The translations under genes were made by a program, and so were the position numbers. A stretch of DNA of 64,000 bases from Myxococcales bacterium. Its GTDB lineage: Bacteria > Myxococcota_A > UBA9042. The notes under the pieces are model-generated. The model did no database searches and had not been told where the DNA came from. It was given only the letters and a program-made list of their open reading frames with translations. Where the stretch lies: positions 104,896 through 168,895 of the forward strand of contig SHZF01000003.1 of assembly GCA_009692425.1 (NCBI GenBank). The letters run 5' to 3'. Positions 36,357 through 46,134 of this stretch are shown here, piece by piece (positions within the stretch are counted from its first letter, which is position 1; each line of letters starts with the position of its first letter).

Positions 36357-37502
36357 GTGGCCCTGACCGTCCTGCTTGAAGGCGACCCGCTCGCACCCCA
36401 GCAAGCCCGGCTGGGAGCGGCGCTGGCAGCGCGTGGTCACCGTGTGATCGTGTTGAACGCGCCCCGCATCGCGGACCAGATTCGCGACGAGTTCGGCCAG
36501 GCCTGTACTGCCGTGCGTGCGCTGCCGACGTGGACAGGCAGCCTGCGCACGCGCCAGTTGCGGCGGTTGGCCCGCCTCGAGCGCGTCGATATCGTTCACC
36601 TCAACTTCCTGATGCCGCCTCTGGACGCTTGGCTGGAGCCCGGCATGCCGCCCGTGGTCGCCACCGCGTGGGGGTCGGACATCAACGAGCAGGTGTTTCC
36701 GCGTTCGCCGCGGTTTCGAGCGGGGGTAGACCGCATCCTGCACGGTGCCGCTGCCGTGACGTCGGACAGTGCGCCGATCCTCGCCAGCGTGCGCCGTCGC
36801 GGTGCCGGCCAGCACGGGCGGCCGCTGGAACTCGTGCTGTGGAGCGCCGACCTGTCCCGTTGGCAGCCCGCGCCGTGGCACGAGAAAGCCCAGGAGCTGC
36901 GCGCGCAATGGCAGGTTCCCGCCGGAGCCATGGTCCTGCTCGCGCCGCGCCAATTGCAGCCGCACTACCGCACCGAGTTGGTCGTCCAAGGGTTCGCGCA
37001 GAGCCGCTGGCGCGACATGGGCGTGCTCGTGCTGAAGCACCACGGCAAGAGCGGCGAAGACGTCTGGTCGGCCGAAGTGATGCGCCAGGCCCGCGCACTC
37101 GGCGTGGCCGACCGCATCCGGCACGCGCCGCGCTGTTCCTACGCCGAGTTGCCTGCCGTGTACGCCGCCGCCGATGCCGCCGTGAGCGCGCCCGACGCCG
37201 ATGGGGTGCCGTCGACATTCTGCGAACTGATGGCGCTCGGCGTGCCAATCGTGGCGACCGACCTGCCCGCGTACGAGGGAGTGCTGGCGCACGGCACGCG
37301 CGGGTTGCTGTTCCGACCCGGCGACCCTGCCGATCTGGCCGCGCAACTGGACCGGTTGCTCGACGACGCGCCGGGCCGGGCGCGCATGATCGACGACGGC
37401 CTGCGCTGGGCCCGGGATCACGGCGACTGGCAGCGATCGGTCGATGCGTTCGAGCGGCTCTACCACCATGCTGTCGGGCAGCGGCAGGCGCCCGTCACGT
37501 AG
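36357..37502 (+). CDS. Family 4 glycosyltransferase
   Basis: 381 residues, GT-B fold. The N-terminal domain begins LTVLLEGDPLAPQQARLGAALAARGHRVIVLNAP, and a central linker follows the phrase ATAWGSDINEQV. The C-terminal nucleotide-sugar domain includes VLLAPRQLQPHYRTELVVQGFA and the GT4 motif SAPDADGVPSTFCELMALGVPIVATDLPAYEGVL (E-x7-E-like, here STFCE...). It resembles enzymes that add sugars to surface polysaccharides; donor and acceptor are unknown. It starts with GTG 9 bp after the transketolase stop, so it is probably co-transcribed. Confidence 0.82.
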   Translation: MALTVLLEGDPLAPQQARLGAALAARGHRVIVLNAPRIADQIRDEFGQACTAVRALPTWTGSLRTRQLRRLARLERVDIVHLNFLMPPLDAWLEPGMPPVVATAWGSDINEQVFPRSPRFRAGVDRILHGAAAVTSDSAPILASVRRRGAGQHGRPLELVLWSADLSRWQPAPWHEKAQELRAQWQVPAGAMVLLAPRQLQPHYRTELVVQGFAQSRWRDMGVLVLKHHGKSGEDVWSAEVMRQARALGVADRIRHAPRCSYAELPAVYAAADAAVSAPDADGVPSTFCELMALGVPIVATDLPAYEGVLAHGTRGLLFRPGDPADLAAQLDRLLDDAPGRARMIDDGLRWARDHGDWQRSVDAFERLYHHAVGQRQAPVT

Positions 37503-37585
37503 GGCGCGCCGGCACGTGTGGCAGGGGGCAGGGCGCTGTCATGCCAAATCCGTTGAATTCGGCTCGGTGCTCGCTCGCCCGCGAC

Positions 37586-37660
37586 AGCTGCGGCTGCGTT
37601 GCCCAGGCTCCAAATCGTCCTACGATTCCTTGGTCTTCGCGCCTTGCGTCGCTCGCCGCG
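37586..37660. repeat. Palindromic intergenic element
   Basis: In the 198 bp between two convergent genes, the core AATCGT-CCT-ACGATT (37613-37627) is a perfect hairpin. It is flanked by GCTGCGTTGCCCAGGCTC on the left and TTCGCGCCTTGCGTCGC on the right, which pair partly. This layout (a GCTGCGTTGC arm, an AATCGT core, a GCGCCTTGC arm) resembles palindromic repeats I recall from deltaproteobacterial intergenic regions. It may end transcription from both sides. The rest of the gap shows no gene. Confidence 0.45.
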
Positions 37661-37700
37661 TGCACCGCGAGCCCTCGATCCGATGCGGCGGGCTTTGGTA

Positions 37701-38696
37701 TCACACCACGAACACCCCCATCCGATAGCGCCCCAGGTTTGCCTCCACGTCGATAGCCGTCCGCCGCAACCCCTCGTCGAGCCCGACTGCCGGCGCATAG
37801 CCAAACAACCGCTGCGCTTTGTCCGTCGCAGCCTGCAGCAGCATGACCTCGCTCGCCTCTGGCCGCATCCGCTCGCCGTGCTGCACGATCGGCAGCGTCC
37901 GGCCCGTCACCGCGAACACGCGTTGCACCAGGTCGCCGACCGAAATCGTCTTGCCCGAGCCGACATTGACGACCTCGCCGAGCGCCGCGGAGCAGGTCGC
38001 GATGCCCAGAAAGCCGGCTACGGTGTCTTCAACGAAGTTGAGGTCCCGGCGCGGCGCGAGATTGCCGACGCGCAGTTCCGTTGCGCCGCCAAGCACTTGC
38101 GCCAGCACGGTCGGGATGATGGCGCGCGCCGATTGCCGCGGACCATACGTGTTGAACGGCCGCAGGATCGCGACCGGCAGGCCAAAACTGCGGTGGTACG
38201 CGATGGCCATCTGGTCCGCGCCGATCTTGCTCGCCGAATAGGGCGACTGCCCCATGAGTGGGTGGCGCTCGTCGATCGGCGTGTACTGGGCGCTCCCGTA
38301 CGTCTCGGATGTCGAGGTGTGGACGACCCGCTGCACCCCTTCCTGTCGGCACGCTTCGAGAACGTGCAGGGTGCCCAGCACGTTCGTCGATACGTAGTGG
38401 TGCGGTGCAACATAGCTGTACGGGATGCCGATCAGCGCCGCCAGGTGGAACACCGTGTCGCACCCCTGGACCGCACGTCGCACGGCGAACGGGTCCTCGA
38501 CCGTGCTGGCGTGAACGTCGAGGCTGCCGCTCACGTCGGCGGCCAGCGCGTCGAGGTGCCCGCGGCCGCCATCGGAGCGGTAGCGCAGCAGCACGCGCAC
38601 TTCGGCGCCCTCGCGAACCAGGCGCTCCGTGAGGTGCGAGCCGATGAAGCCGCCGGCACCCGTCACGAGCACCTTGCGTCCGTTCCAGTGGGTCAT
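37701..38696 (-). CDS. NAD-dependent epimerase/dehydratase, LegB-like
   Basis: 331 residues, an extended short-chain dehydrogenase. The Rossmann motif is VTGAGGFIGSHL, the catalytic pair S/T and YxxxK are in HTSTSETYGSAQY and SPYSASKIGAD, and the substrate region is RPFNTYGPRQSARAIIPT. The order and wording, especially AALIGIPYSYVAPHHYV and GQSPYSASKIGADQ, are closest to UDP-GlcNAc-type 4,6-dehydratases of the LegB group. These start the route to legionaminic or related nonulosonic acids for surface glycans. GDP-mannose 4,6-dehydratase-type activity is the alternative. The ATG overlaps the stop of the upstream fragment (ATGA). Confidence 0.85.
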   Translation of the reverse strand: MTHWNGRKVLVTGAGGFIGSHLTERLVREGAEVRVLLRYRSDGGRGHLDALAADVSGSLDVHASTVEDPFAVRRAVQGCDTVFHLAALIGIPYSYVAPHHYVSTNVLGTLHVLEACRQEGVQRVVHTSTSETYGSAQYTPIDERHPLMGQSPYSASKIGADQMAIAYHRSFGLPVAILRPFNTYGPRQSARAIIPTVLAQVLGGATELRVGNLAPRRDLNFVEDTVAGFLGIATCSAALGEVVNVGSGKTISVGDLVQRVFAVTGRTLPIVQHGERMRPEASEVMLLQAATDKAQRLFGYAPAVGLDEGLRRTAIDVEANLGRYRMGVFVV

Positions 38697-39025
38697 GGTG
38701 TTGCGTCTCCTTGCACGCGGTGCCCGACCGACGTCACCTCGAAGCCGTGGCGGGCAAACGCGATGCGGTTGACCTCGGACTGTGCGTCGAACCAGTAGAG
38801 GCAGACCGTGACGCTGGCAAACTGACTCGCGTGACAGTTGGCCAGGTTGCGCGCGCTCCAGCAATAGAACGGATCGGGCGCTGGGATCAGGACATCGGCC
38901 GGCACCGCTCCGGCGTCCGGGTTCCAGCCGTGTTGCAGCAGGCCCGGCAGCGGCGTTGCGTCGGCGACCTGGGCGTAGCGGTTGAGGACGTGACGGTGGC
39001 TGTAGTGACCGTTGGCGCTATGCAT
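38693..39025 (-). pseudogene. Gutted polysaccharide-biosynthesis gene
   Basis: 110 codons. The first 70 residues (NGHYSHRHVLNRYA, TPLPGLLQHGWNPDAG, FYCWSARNLANCHA) match the start of a surface-polysaccharide-associated protein family of about 350 residues. The sequence then jumps to VTVCLYWFDAQSEVNRIAFARHGFEV, which in that family lies over 100 residues further on, and ends shortly after. About 100-150 internal codons and the C-terminus are missing. The junction is in frame, so a short protein could still be made. It overlaps the LegB-like gene by ATGA and may now serve only to couple its translation. Family comparison is from memory. Confidence 0.5.
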
Positions 39026-39088
39026 CTGGCGGGCGTGCGGCGGCTGAGCCGACCGGGTCGCAGAACGTACGGCGCAAGCTTCGGCGTG

Positions 39089-42000
39089 TCAATTGCCGAG
39101 ACCCGCCCCTCGGGCATTCGCGTCCCGGGCCTGGCGGCGTCGGCGGGCGGCGAACAGCGCAGCGAACCCAGCCAGCGCCAGCCCCAGCGCTCCGGCCGAC
39201 GGTATGCGGGCGCTGGCTCCGGCGACACGGCAGCCGCAGCCGGCGTCGGGAGCGACAACTGCTGCCGCAGCAGGCTGGTTCGCGTCAGGGAGCGCATCGC
39301 CGAACCCGACCGCATCGAAGACCCCCGCGCCGGCGTCGGGTTTCGTTCCAGTGCGGGCGTCGGCCGCGTCGCCAGGAACTGGTGCCGTGCCCGTGTCCAG
39401 GCCTTGGCCGTCCGCACCGGCGCCCAAAGTGTCTGCTTGGCCGTCGCCGCCATCGGTCACGCCACCATCGCTGCCGGCGGGGCCCGCGTCGGCACCGGCG
39501 CCGCCTCCGCACGGCGCTCCGGGCAGCGTCAACCCGACGAGAGCTGCCACCAAAGCATTGCGGGCCGCATCGGGATACACGGCCTCCAGGGGAACGCCGA
39601 GCACCAGCGCTGTCGCCCCACCCGGAACCGCCTTGCGCACACCGGCCAACGCCCCCGCCTGAGCCGCCGCGCCATAGCTGAGCACGCCGACCCCGCCCGC
39701 CTTGGCTGCGAGCACGTCGGCCGCCCCGACATCGAAGGCGTGCTGGCTGCCGTCGTCGAATGTCCAGAGGCCGCCGGCCGTCAGGCCTCCGTTCGGCAGC
39801 GCGGCGAGCGCATAGCTGCCCGCGTCGTCGGCCACCAACCGGGCGCCAAACCACGTCTCCAACCAGTCACCGCCGCCCGGGTCGGCCTTGGCGTCGAGCG
39901 TCGCGACGGCCTCGGCTCCGTTCAGCCACAGCGCGCGGTCCTTGCCCGCTTGCAGCCACGTCGTCAGCAGGCCGCGCTGGGCGACCGTCACCACGCCGTC
40001 GGCCGCGCCTTGCTCGCCGGCCGCCCAGTCGACGAGATCGTGCCCGTCCAGCACCCCCACCGCGACTGCCCCACGTTCGACGGTATCGACGCCGAGGCCT
40101 GCGTTTGCCAGCGCGCGGACGTGGTGCGTCGAATAGTCGTACGTGTTCATCCGCACCTGGCGCAGTCGCTGCACGAGATTGAGGCTGTACGCCTTCAGGT
40201 CGTCGATCGGCGCCATCCCGCTGTCGAGGCGCGAAAACCCTTGGACGACCAGGGCCCGCCGCGCGCCCGCGCAACCCTCCACCGCGCCGACCACCGCCGA
40301 CGGAAACGACACGCCGCCCATGTTCTGTGCCACCACGCGGGCAAACAAGGGCTGGGCGCCGGCCGGCAATGACAGCGTCGCACTGGTCGCGGCTCCCTCG
40401 GCCACGGTCGCGAAGCCGAGGCCATCGGTCGAAGTCTGGATGAGGTACACGAGAGCCGCGTCGCCGTACACACCGCCCGCCGGACCGGGCTTCCACGTCA
40501 GCGTCGCCTTGCCTGGCCCACTGCGCACCAGCGCCACGTCCTGCGGCGGCTCGGGGAGCAACAACAAGGGTTGCTTGTCGCGGTCGGCAAAATACTTCGC
40601 GATCGCCTTGTACAGCGCCCGGGCCAGCAGGTGGCGAAAGCGCGGCTCGCGCAACTGGTCGGCGTCTTCGAGCGTCGAGTGGAAGGCGGCTTCGACGAGC
40701 GCGGCCGGCATCTCGTCGTTGTGTTTCGGATTGATTTCACCGAAGTAGGCCGTGTTCACGCCGCGGTCCTTCCACGCCGGGTCCCACAGCTTGCGGATGT
40801 CGTCGACCATGATCTTCTGGATCAGCTTGCCGAACGTGTCCGAGCCCTTCGTCCCCGTAAACTGGTACGTGCCGTCGACGGGATTCGGACCGTAGACGTA
40901 GGTCGAAGTGCCGCGCGCCGGGCTCGGCGCATTCGTGTGCCACGACAGGTAGATGGCGTCCTCGTCGTCTTCGTGGTCCCACGCGGCCAGGCGACTGCGG
41001 CAGCCCACGTCGTCGTTCGGGTCCGAGTCGCTGCCGTCATAGACGGACGGCGGCGCGCCGGTGAATTGGGCATACGTCCGGCACGACTCCTCCCAGCGCG
41101 GTCGCCCTGAGGTCGGCCCCGCCGCCGGAGGCTTGCCGGTGCCGCGTGCGATGTCGCCCATGCCGCCGCCGAAGCGCACGACGTCGGCAATCAGGTAGCG
41201 ATCGCCCTTGCCGGCCAGCGTGTCGTTGTGCAGGCGCACCGACGCCAACTCCGGGCCGGCTCCGGCGGCAAACGCGTAGTGGCCCAGGTAGTTCCAGGTC
41301 TGGCCGTGACGCGTCTGGTCGATGCGCAGGTGGGTCGACCCTCCGGCGTGGCGGATTTCGACGTGGGCATCCGGCACGCGGTTGGTCCCAGCCGAGTAGC
41401 CGAGGTAGACGGCATAGCGCCCAGTGGCCGGCAGCTTGGGCGCGAACGTCGCCGTCGCCGTCGCGGCGCCAGTCGACACCTGCACGGTGCGGTAGCTGCC
41501 GCCGCCGAACGGGTTGACGTCGGTGCCGTAGGGCGCCTTGCCGTTGGCGAACCCGGGATTCGTGTCGGCCTTGAACGCCGCACCACTCTCGCTGTAGCCG
41601 CCGCCGCCCGCAGCGCCCGCACCGGCGTCCTCGCCATCATCGACCAGCACCATCGCCGTCTGCAGGTCGCGCTCGCGCATGGTGACGACCCGGGCCCCGG
41701 CATTCCATAGCATGGGCACCAGGTAGTGCAGCGCCGCTTCGGCGTTGAGCAGGTCCTCGACGAGGTTGTGGGTGTTGCCGCGCTGCGTGGCCCAGCGGTT
41801 GAGCGCCTGCGTCCACGTGAAGCCGTGGCCGGGGCTCAGGTAGACGTGCTTGCCGTTGAGGCCACCCACTTGCACGCCGGAGCCGCCGATGCCGATGACC
41901 GTGGCCGGCGCCGTGACGGGGGCGCGGTTGCCTCCGCTGCGGCGGCTGCCCTCTTCCGGACGGCGCGGCACGGGCTGCGGGTCCGGCACGAGTGCAGGCA

Positions 42001-42394
42001 GTTCCGTCCACGCGCCCGCTTGCGCCCGCAGTCCCGGGATCGCGTGCGGCAGGCGCGCCAGCAACCGCACGTGGCGCACGCCGGCAGGCAGCGGCGCGAC
42101 AGATGGCACGGTCGTGTCGCCGTGGGTGTCGCCCGCAGCCACCCTTCCCAACCACAGCCGGTGCAGGGCTTCGACGTCGGATTCGCGCAGCCCGCGTAGC
42201 GTCCACGCGGCATCTGGCAGACCGAGGCGCACGGTCGCGGTGGCGCCCAAGATGGTGCGGCGCACCTCGCGCACTTCGTCGGCCCACGCCGGCAGATCCG
42301 GCCCCGTCGCGGCGGCGGGCATGGCCACCGACAAGCCCGTCACGGTCGCGAGCCAGACGAGGGATGTGAGTGTTCGGGAGACAGGCATCGACAT
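39089..42394 (-). CDS. Secreted amidase with golvesin-like insert and MYXO-CTERM-like tail
   Basis: 1101 residues. After a signal peptide (to about residue 29) comes an N-acetylmuramoyl-L-alanine amidase core split by an insert. The first metal motif is VYLSPGHGFTW; after the insert come IYLSWHTNAPSP (second metal His) and MPAALVEAAFHSTLEDADQL (catalytic Glu). The insert (about 300-410) is a golvesin/Xly-type carbohydrate-binding domain (GRYAVYLGYSAGTNRVPDAHVEIRHAGG ... RYLIADVVRFGGG). A fibronectin-like region and a peptidase-C25-like or flavodoxin-like domain follow (about 720-960). A D/G/A-rich linker leads to the tail CGCRVAG...GALGLALAGFAALFAARRRR, a MYXO-CTERM-like sorting signal. A likely surface-anchored wall hydrolase. 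Confidence 0.82.
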   Translation of the reverse strand: MSMPVSRTLTSLVWLATVTGLSVAMPAAATGPDLPAWADEVREVRRTILGATATVRLGLPDAAWTLRGLRESDVEALHRLWLGRVAAGDTHGDTTVPSVAPLPAGVRHVRLLARLPHAIPGLRAQAGAWTELPALVPDPQPVPRRPEEGSRRSGGNRAPVTAPATVIGIGGSGVQVGGLNGKHVYLSPGHGFTWTQALNRWATQRGNTHNLVEDLLNAEAALHYLVPMLWNAGARVVTMRERDLQTAMVLVDDGEDAGAGAAGGGGYSESGAAFKADTNPGFANGKAPYGTDVNPFGGGSYRTVQVSTGAATATATFAPKLPATGRYAVYLGYSAGTNRVPDAHVEIRHAGGSTHLRIDQTRHGQTWNYLGHYAFAAGAGPELASVRLHNDTLAGKGDRYLIADVVRFGGGMGDIARGTGKPPAAGPTSGRPRWEESCRTYAQFTGAPPSVYDGSDSDPNDDVGCRSRLAAWDHEDDEDAIYLSWHTNAPSPARGTSTYVYGPNPVDGTYQFTGTKGSDTFGKLIQKIMVDDIRKLWDPAWKDRGVNTAYFGEINPKHNDEMPAALVEAAFHSTLEDADQLREPRFRHLLARALYKAIAKYFADRDKQPLLLLPEPPQDVALVRSGPGKATLTWKPGPAGGVYGDAALVYLIQTSTDGLGFATVAEGAATSATLSLPAGAQPLFARVVAQNMGGVSFPSAVVGAVEGCAGARRALVVQGFSRLDSGMAPIDDLKAYSLNLVQRLRQVRMNTYDYSTHHVRALANAGLGVDTVERGAVAVGVLDGHDLVDWAAGEQGAADGVVTVAQRGLLTTWLQAGKDRALWLNGAEAVATLDAKADPGGGDWLETWFGARLVADDAGSYALAALPNGGLTAGGLWTFDDGSQHAFDVGAADVLAAKAGGVGVLSYGAAAQAGALAGVRKAVPGGATALVLGVPLEAVYPDAARNALVAALVGLTLPGAPCGGGAGADAGPAGSDGGVTDGGDGQADTLGAGADGQGLDTGTAPVPGDAADARTGTKPDAGAGVFDAVGFGDALPDANQPAAAAVVAPDAGCGCRVAGASARIPSAGALGLALAGFAALFAARRRRQARDANARGAGLGN

Positions 42395-42451
42395 CGGCAG
42401 GACCTGCGGGCGCAGGCGGCAGGCGCAGGATCGGCACGCTGGCGAGGGGCG

Positions 42452-43405
42452 TCAAGCGCGCGGCACGCCGTCGATCCATACCGCGCGGCGCCAGGCTGCT
42501 GCGGCAGTGTCAACCGCTTCGGCCACCTCACGCGCGCTCGCCCGCCGCCCGAGTTCCGCAGCCCGCAAATGCCCGCCTGCCGCCGGCCCAAGCGGCAGAT
42601 ACCCGGTCATCAGGTTCAAGCACGCCCCGGGAAACGTGTCCGCCAACCACGCCAGCGCCGGCCGCGTACAGCACGCGCCGTGCCCCGGCATCACCAGGTG
42701 CCGCACGATCGCGCGCGGCAGGCCGGTCGCCGGATCGACGGCACCGTCGCGCAGGGCAAACGCCAACACACGCGCCACCTCAGCCTGGGCGTCGAACCCG
42801 TGCACTCCCGCCAACCGCTCGGCGCAGCGGGGATTGCCGAATTTCAGGTCGACGTTCCAAGTCGTCACCACACCTCCCAGCAACGCCAGCGCTGCGGCCG
42901 ACGCCTGGCCGTTCGTGTTCCAGACGACGGGCAAGCGGTCCCCTGGCGCGACGGCCGCCAACGCACGCAACACCGCGAGCAGGTTGACAATCGGCTCGCC
43001 CCCGACAAACGTCACGCTGCGCGCTCCCTGCTGGCGCCGCCGCCGCATCTGCCTCGCAAGCCAGGCCGGGTCCAACGGCACAGCGGGCGATCGCCGCGGG
43101 GCCACGACGTGCTCCCATTCGGAACAAAAAAGGCAGCGCAGGGAGCAGCCGCCCAGGTCCACGAGCATCGTTGGGCTCACGGCCGCCTCTTCGCCGACCG
43201 AGAGCAACTCCTTGTAGACGAACGCTTCGGTGCCAAGCCGACAGAACGCCCCGCGCGGGCCTTGGGTGCGATCGACGCCGCAATCGCGCGGGCACAGGCG
43301 GCAAGCGCGGTAGGCGTCGGCGGCCGCAGCGATGCGCGCATCGAGGTCGGGCCACACGGGCAAAGCGCTGGCGTACACGGCGTCCCTACGCGTGCGGCCG
43401 GTCAT
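42452..43405 (-). CDS. Radical SAM protein, PflX/COG1313 type
   Basis: 317 residues. An N-terminal Cys motif [21 protein letters not shown], typical of the PflX group, precedes the radical SAM motif CSLRCLFC and the SAM-binding FVGGEP. Later motifs are VVWNTNGQ and the Cys pair GACC. These proteins are named after pyruvate formate-lyase activase but their substrate is unknown. The gene overlaps the end of hscA by 20 bp; a GTG at 43378 with AGGGA before it would avoid the overlap. Its place at the end of the isc operon fits a need for Fe-S clusters. Confidence 0.85.
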   Translation of the reverse strand: MTGRTRRDAVYASALPVWPDLDARIAAAADAYRACRLCPRDCGVDRTQGPRGAFCRLGTEAFVYKELLSVGEEAAVSPTMLVDLGGCSLRCLFCSEWEHVVAPRRSPAVPLDPAWLARQMRRRRQQGARSVTFVGGEPIVNLLAVLRALAAVAPGDRLPVVWNTNGQASAAALALLGGVVTTWNVDLKFGNPRCAERLAGVHGFDAQAEVARVLAFALRDGAVDPATGLPRAIVRHLVMPGHGACCTRPALAWLADTFPGACLNLMTGYLPLGPAAGGHLRAAELGRRASAREVAEAVDTAAAAWRRAVWIDGVPRA

Positions 43406-45317
43406 GTTTGGGCTTTACCGATGCCGGGTCGGGCGCTATCGCCTGCGCCAAGTCTCCCAACACGTGTTGGTCATGGGCGGCGACATCGAGCGCGCGAGCC
43501 ATTTCGACCTCCGCCAGCCGGAACGTCGCATGGTTCAGCGCCGCCACCGCAGCCTTGACGGGCTCGGCCTGCCGGGTCGCAAGCGCAGCCTTCACACTGG
43601 CCACGCGTCCCACGATCTCGTCGAGTTCATCGGGGTCGAGTTGGGCTGCGCTCGGGCCCTGCATGGCGCGCTCGGTGGCCCGCACGACGTTGTCGGCGTC
43701 GACTGCCGCGTCGGCAAACAGGCGTCTGGCGACGTCATCCTCGGCGTGGTCGAAGGCGTCGTCGAGCATCCGCACCATCTCGTCTTCGCGCAGGCCGTAC
43801 GTCGGCTTGACCTCGAGCGCCAGTTCCTTGCCCGTGCGCAGGTCGCGCGCCGTCACGTGGAGAATGCCGTTGGCGTCGATCAGGAACGTGACCGCCACCC
43901 GCGGCAGCCCTGCCGGCATCGGCGCGATCGGCAGCAGCAGGCGCGCCAGGCTGCGGCAGTCGTGGGCGAGTTCGCGCTCGCCCTGCACGACGTGGACGAC
44001 GACGCCGGTCTGCAGGTCCACCGAGGTGGTGAACTCCTCGGTCTGCGATGCCGGCACCGCGCTGTTGCGGTGGATCAGTTTGGCGATGCCACCGCCCGCC
44101 GTCTCGATGCCCAGCGACAGCGGCGTCACGTCGAGCAGCAGCAGATCGCGCCGGCCGCTCGTCAAGATGTCGGCCTGCACCGCAGCACCCAGGGCGACGA
44201 CGAGGTCGGGGTCAATGTCCGCGTGCGGCGCGCGGCCAAACAATTCTGCGACTTTGGCACGCACCAGCGGCACGCGCGTCGAACCGCCGACGAGCACGAC
44301 GTCGTCCAACTGGTCGGCGCGCAGCCCGGCGTCCTTCAGAGCCTGACGGCACGGCACCAGCGTGCGCGCGACGATGGGGCCGATCAGTGCCTCGAAATCG
44401 GCCCGTGTCCACGCGATCTCGACGGCGGGGCGACCAAATTCCGGCAACTCGAGCCGCAGCGTGGCCGTCTGTGCCGCTGACAAGGCCCACTTGCACGCGA
44501 TCGCGGCCTTGCGCAGCCGCTGCAACGCTTCCGGGTGGCCGCTGAGGTCGATGCCCGCCGCCTGCAACTGCGCAAAAACGGCGCCCACCATCGCCCGGTC
44601 GAGATCGTCGCCACCGAGCCGCGTGTCGCCCGCCGTCGCCAACACTTCGCACATGCCCTCGTGCATGTGCAGGATCGAGATGTCGAACGTGCCGCCGCCA
44701 AAATCGTACACGGCGATGCGCCCGTCGGGCCGGCGGTCGAGTCCATAGGCCAGCGCCGCCGCCGTTGGTTCGTTGACGATCCGCAGCACGTCGAGGCCCG
44801 CGAGCCGACCGGCATCCTTCGTGGCCTGGCGCTGCGCGTCGTTGAAGTAGGCCGGCACCGTGACGACCGCCTGGGTCACGTCCTGGCCCAGCGCCGCACT
44901 GGCCCGCGCCTTGAGCTCGCGCAAGATGAACGCCGAGAGTTCCGGCGGCGTCCAGCGGCGCGCGCCCACTTCGATGCGCACCGCGGCCGAGCCCTCCTCT
45001 CGATGCACGACATAGGGCAGCAGGTCGAGTTCTCCGGCCACCTCGTCGGCGCTGCGGCCCATCAGGCGCTTGACGGAGTAGATCGTGTGGAGCGGGTCCA
45101 ACTGCACACGCTCGTCTGCCGGCACGCCGACCGCACGCAACTCGCCGCGCGCATCGAATGCGATGACCGAGGGCACCAACGGGCCGTGGGCGCCATCGAC
45201 GACGTGGGGCCTGCCGTCTTCGCCCAGCCAGGCGACGAGGCTGTTCGTGGTGCCGAGGTCAATGCCAACGGCAAAACCGCGCTGCGCTCGCCCCGTGCTG
45301 CCGAACTGGATGCCCAT
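43386..45317 (-). CDS. hscA: Fe-S assembly chaperone HscA (DnaK family)
   Basis: 643 residues. An Hsp70 that helps transfer the nascent cluster from IscU to apoproteins. The ATPase domain shows [65 protein letters not shown] and [13 protein letters not shown]. The substrate domain follows [19 protein letters not shown]. Assignment to HscA rather than DnaK rests on position after hscB and on the short C-terminus without a DnaK acidic tail. There is a 27-bp gap to hscB. Confidence 0.92.
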   Translation of the reverse strand: MGIQFGSTGRAQRGFAVGIDLGTTNSLVAWLGEDGRPHVVDGAHGPLVPSVIAFDARGELRAVGVPADERVQLDPLHTIYSVKRLMGRSADEVAGELDLLPYVVHREEGSAAVRIEVGARRWTPPELSAFILRELKARASAALGQDVTQAVVTVPAYFNDAQRQATKDAGRLAGLDVLRIVNEPTAAALAYGLDRRPDGRIAVYDFGGGTFDISILHMHEGMCEVLATAGDTRLGGDDLDRAMVGAVFAQLQAAGIDLSGHPEALQRLRKAAIACKWALSAAQTATLRLELPEFGRPAVEIAWTRADFEALIGPIVARTLVPCRQALKDAGLRADQLDDVVLVGGSTRVPLVRAKVAELFGRAPHADIDPDLVVALGAAVQADILTSGRRDLLLLDVTPLSLGIETAGGGIAKLIHRNSAVPASQTEEFTTSVDLQTGVVVHVVQGERELAHDCRSLARLLLPIAPMPAGLPRVAVTFLIDANGILHVTARDLRTGKELALEVKPTYGLREDEMVRMLDDAFDHAEDDVARRLFADAAVDADNVVRATERAMQGPSAAQLDPDELDEIVGRVASVKAALATRQAEPVKAAVAALNHATFRLAEVEMARALDVAAHDQHVLGDLAQAIAPDPASVKPKHDRPHA

Positions 45318-45344
45318 GCCAATCCTTTGCCGTGTGCGTCAGCG

Positions 45345-46073
45345 TCAGTCCGCGCCACCGGCGAGCCGCTCCAACAGGTTGTCGAGGTAGCGCAATTCGC
45401 CGAGGACGGAAAGCAGCACGGCGTCGGCATCCGTCACGGTCACGCCCGCTGCGGCGCTGCCCGCTTGCTCCCGCAGCAGTTGGGCCACGTCCCACTGGCG
45501 CGCGCCGGCCTCCAGGCGCAGGCGAGCAGCCGCGCAAGCCGTGGCGACCTCGGCCGCGACCACGCCCCGGCTGGCGGCGTCGCCTTCGTCCAGTTGCTCG
45601 TTCCAGTCGAACACGCGTTCGAGCAGGGCCGGTGGCGGCTTGTGCGCGCGGCCCACGTCGTCGGCAAACCCGACCACGAGCGCGGCGCGCCGCTCCAGGC
45701 CACGCAGCGTGCGCACGGCGTCGTTGACGAGTGAGCTGTGCCATTGCGCGCGCGCGACGGCCTCGGGTCCGTCCCGATGGAAGCGGTCGGGATGCAGTTC
45801 GCGCATGAGGCCGCGAGCGGCCACGCCGACGCGGTCTTCGTCGAGCAGGAGGCGGCGCGGCAGACCGAGCACGGCGAATGCGTCGGGCGGCTGCGTTCCG
45901 GGTGGCGGGGCGACCCTCCAGTCGAGGCGGTCGGCGCCGCCCAGCACCCACGGGCCCACCACGCATGGGCGCAGCGCTTCATCGTGTGCAATGGCCACGG
46001 GGTCTCGGTTCGCGCTGCTGCGGACGGATTTCGCCGCGCGGGCGAGTGGAGGTTCGGACGTGTGCAATACCAA
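45345..46073 (-). CDS. hscB: Co-chaperone HscB
   Basis: About 242 residues. A J-domain protein that brings IscU to HscA and stimulates its ATPase. DAFAVLGLPRRLLLDEDRV and the J motif HPD in MRELHPDRFHRDGP are present, followed by WHSSLVNDAVRTLRGLERRA. The C-terminal three-helix bundle (LLERVFDWNEQLDEGD..., DNLLERL) binds IscU. The N-terminal stretch before the J-domain has no zinc finger. The start is uncertain: TTG 46073 (GAAGG upstream) is used, GTG 45998 and ATG 46178 (inside iscA) are alternatives. Confidence 0.85.
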   Translation of the reverse strand: MVLHTSEPPLARAAKSVRSSANRDPVAIAHDEALRPCVVGPWVLGGADRLDWRVAPPPGTQPPDAFAVLGLPRRLLLDEDRVGVAARGLMRELHPDRFHRDGPEAVARAQWHSSLVNDAVRTLRGLERRAALVVGFADDVGRAHKPPPALLERVFDWNEQLDEGDAASRGVVAAEVATACAAARLRLEAGARQWDVAQLLREQAGSAAAGVTVTDADAVLLSVLGELRYLDNLLERLAGGAD

Positions 46074-46134
46074 GTCGATCGCCTTCGCGTCACCGTGAGT
46101 TGGCTTCAGCCGCGAAATTGGCGACCCAACCAGG

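Noticed and set aside
34341..37469. A 1042-codon open frame on the minus strand
   Set aside because: Antisense to transketolase and the glycosyltransferase, both clearly recognised; no family motifs.
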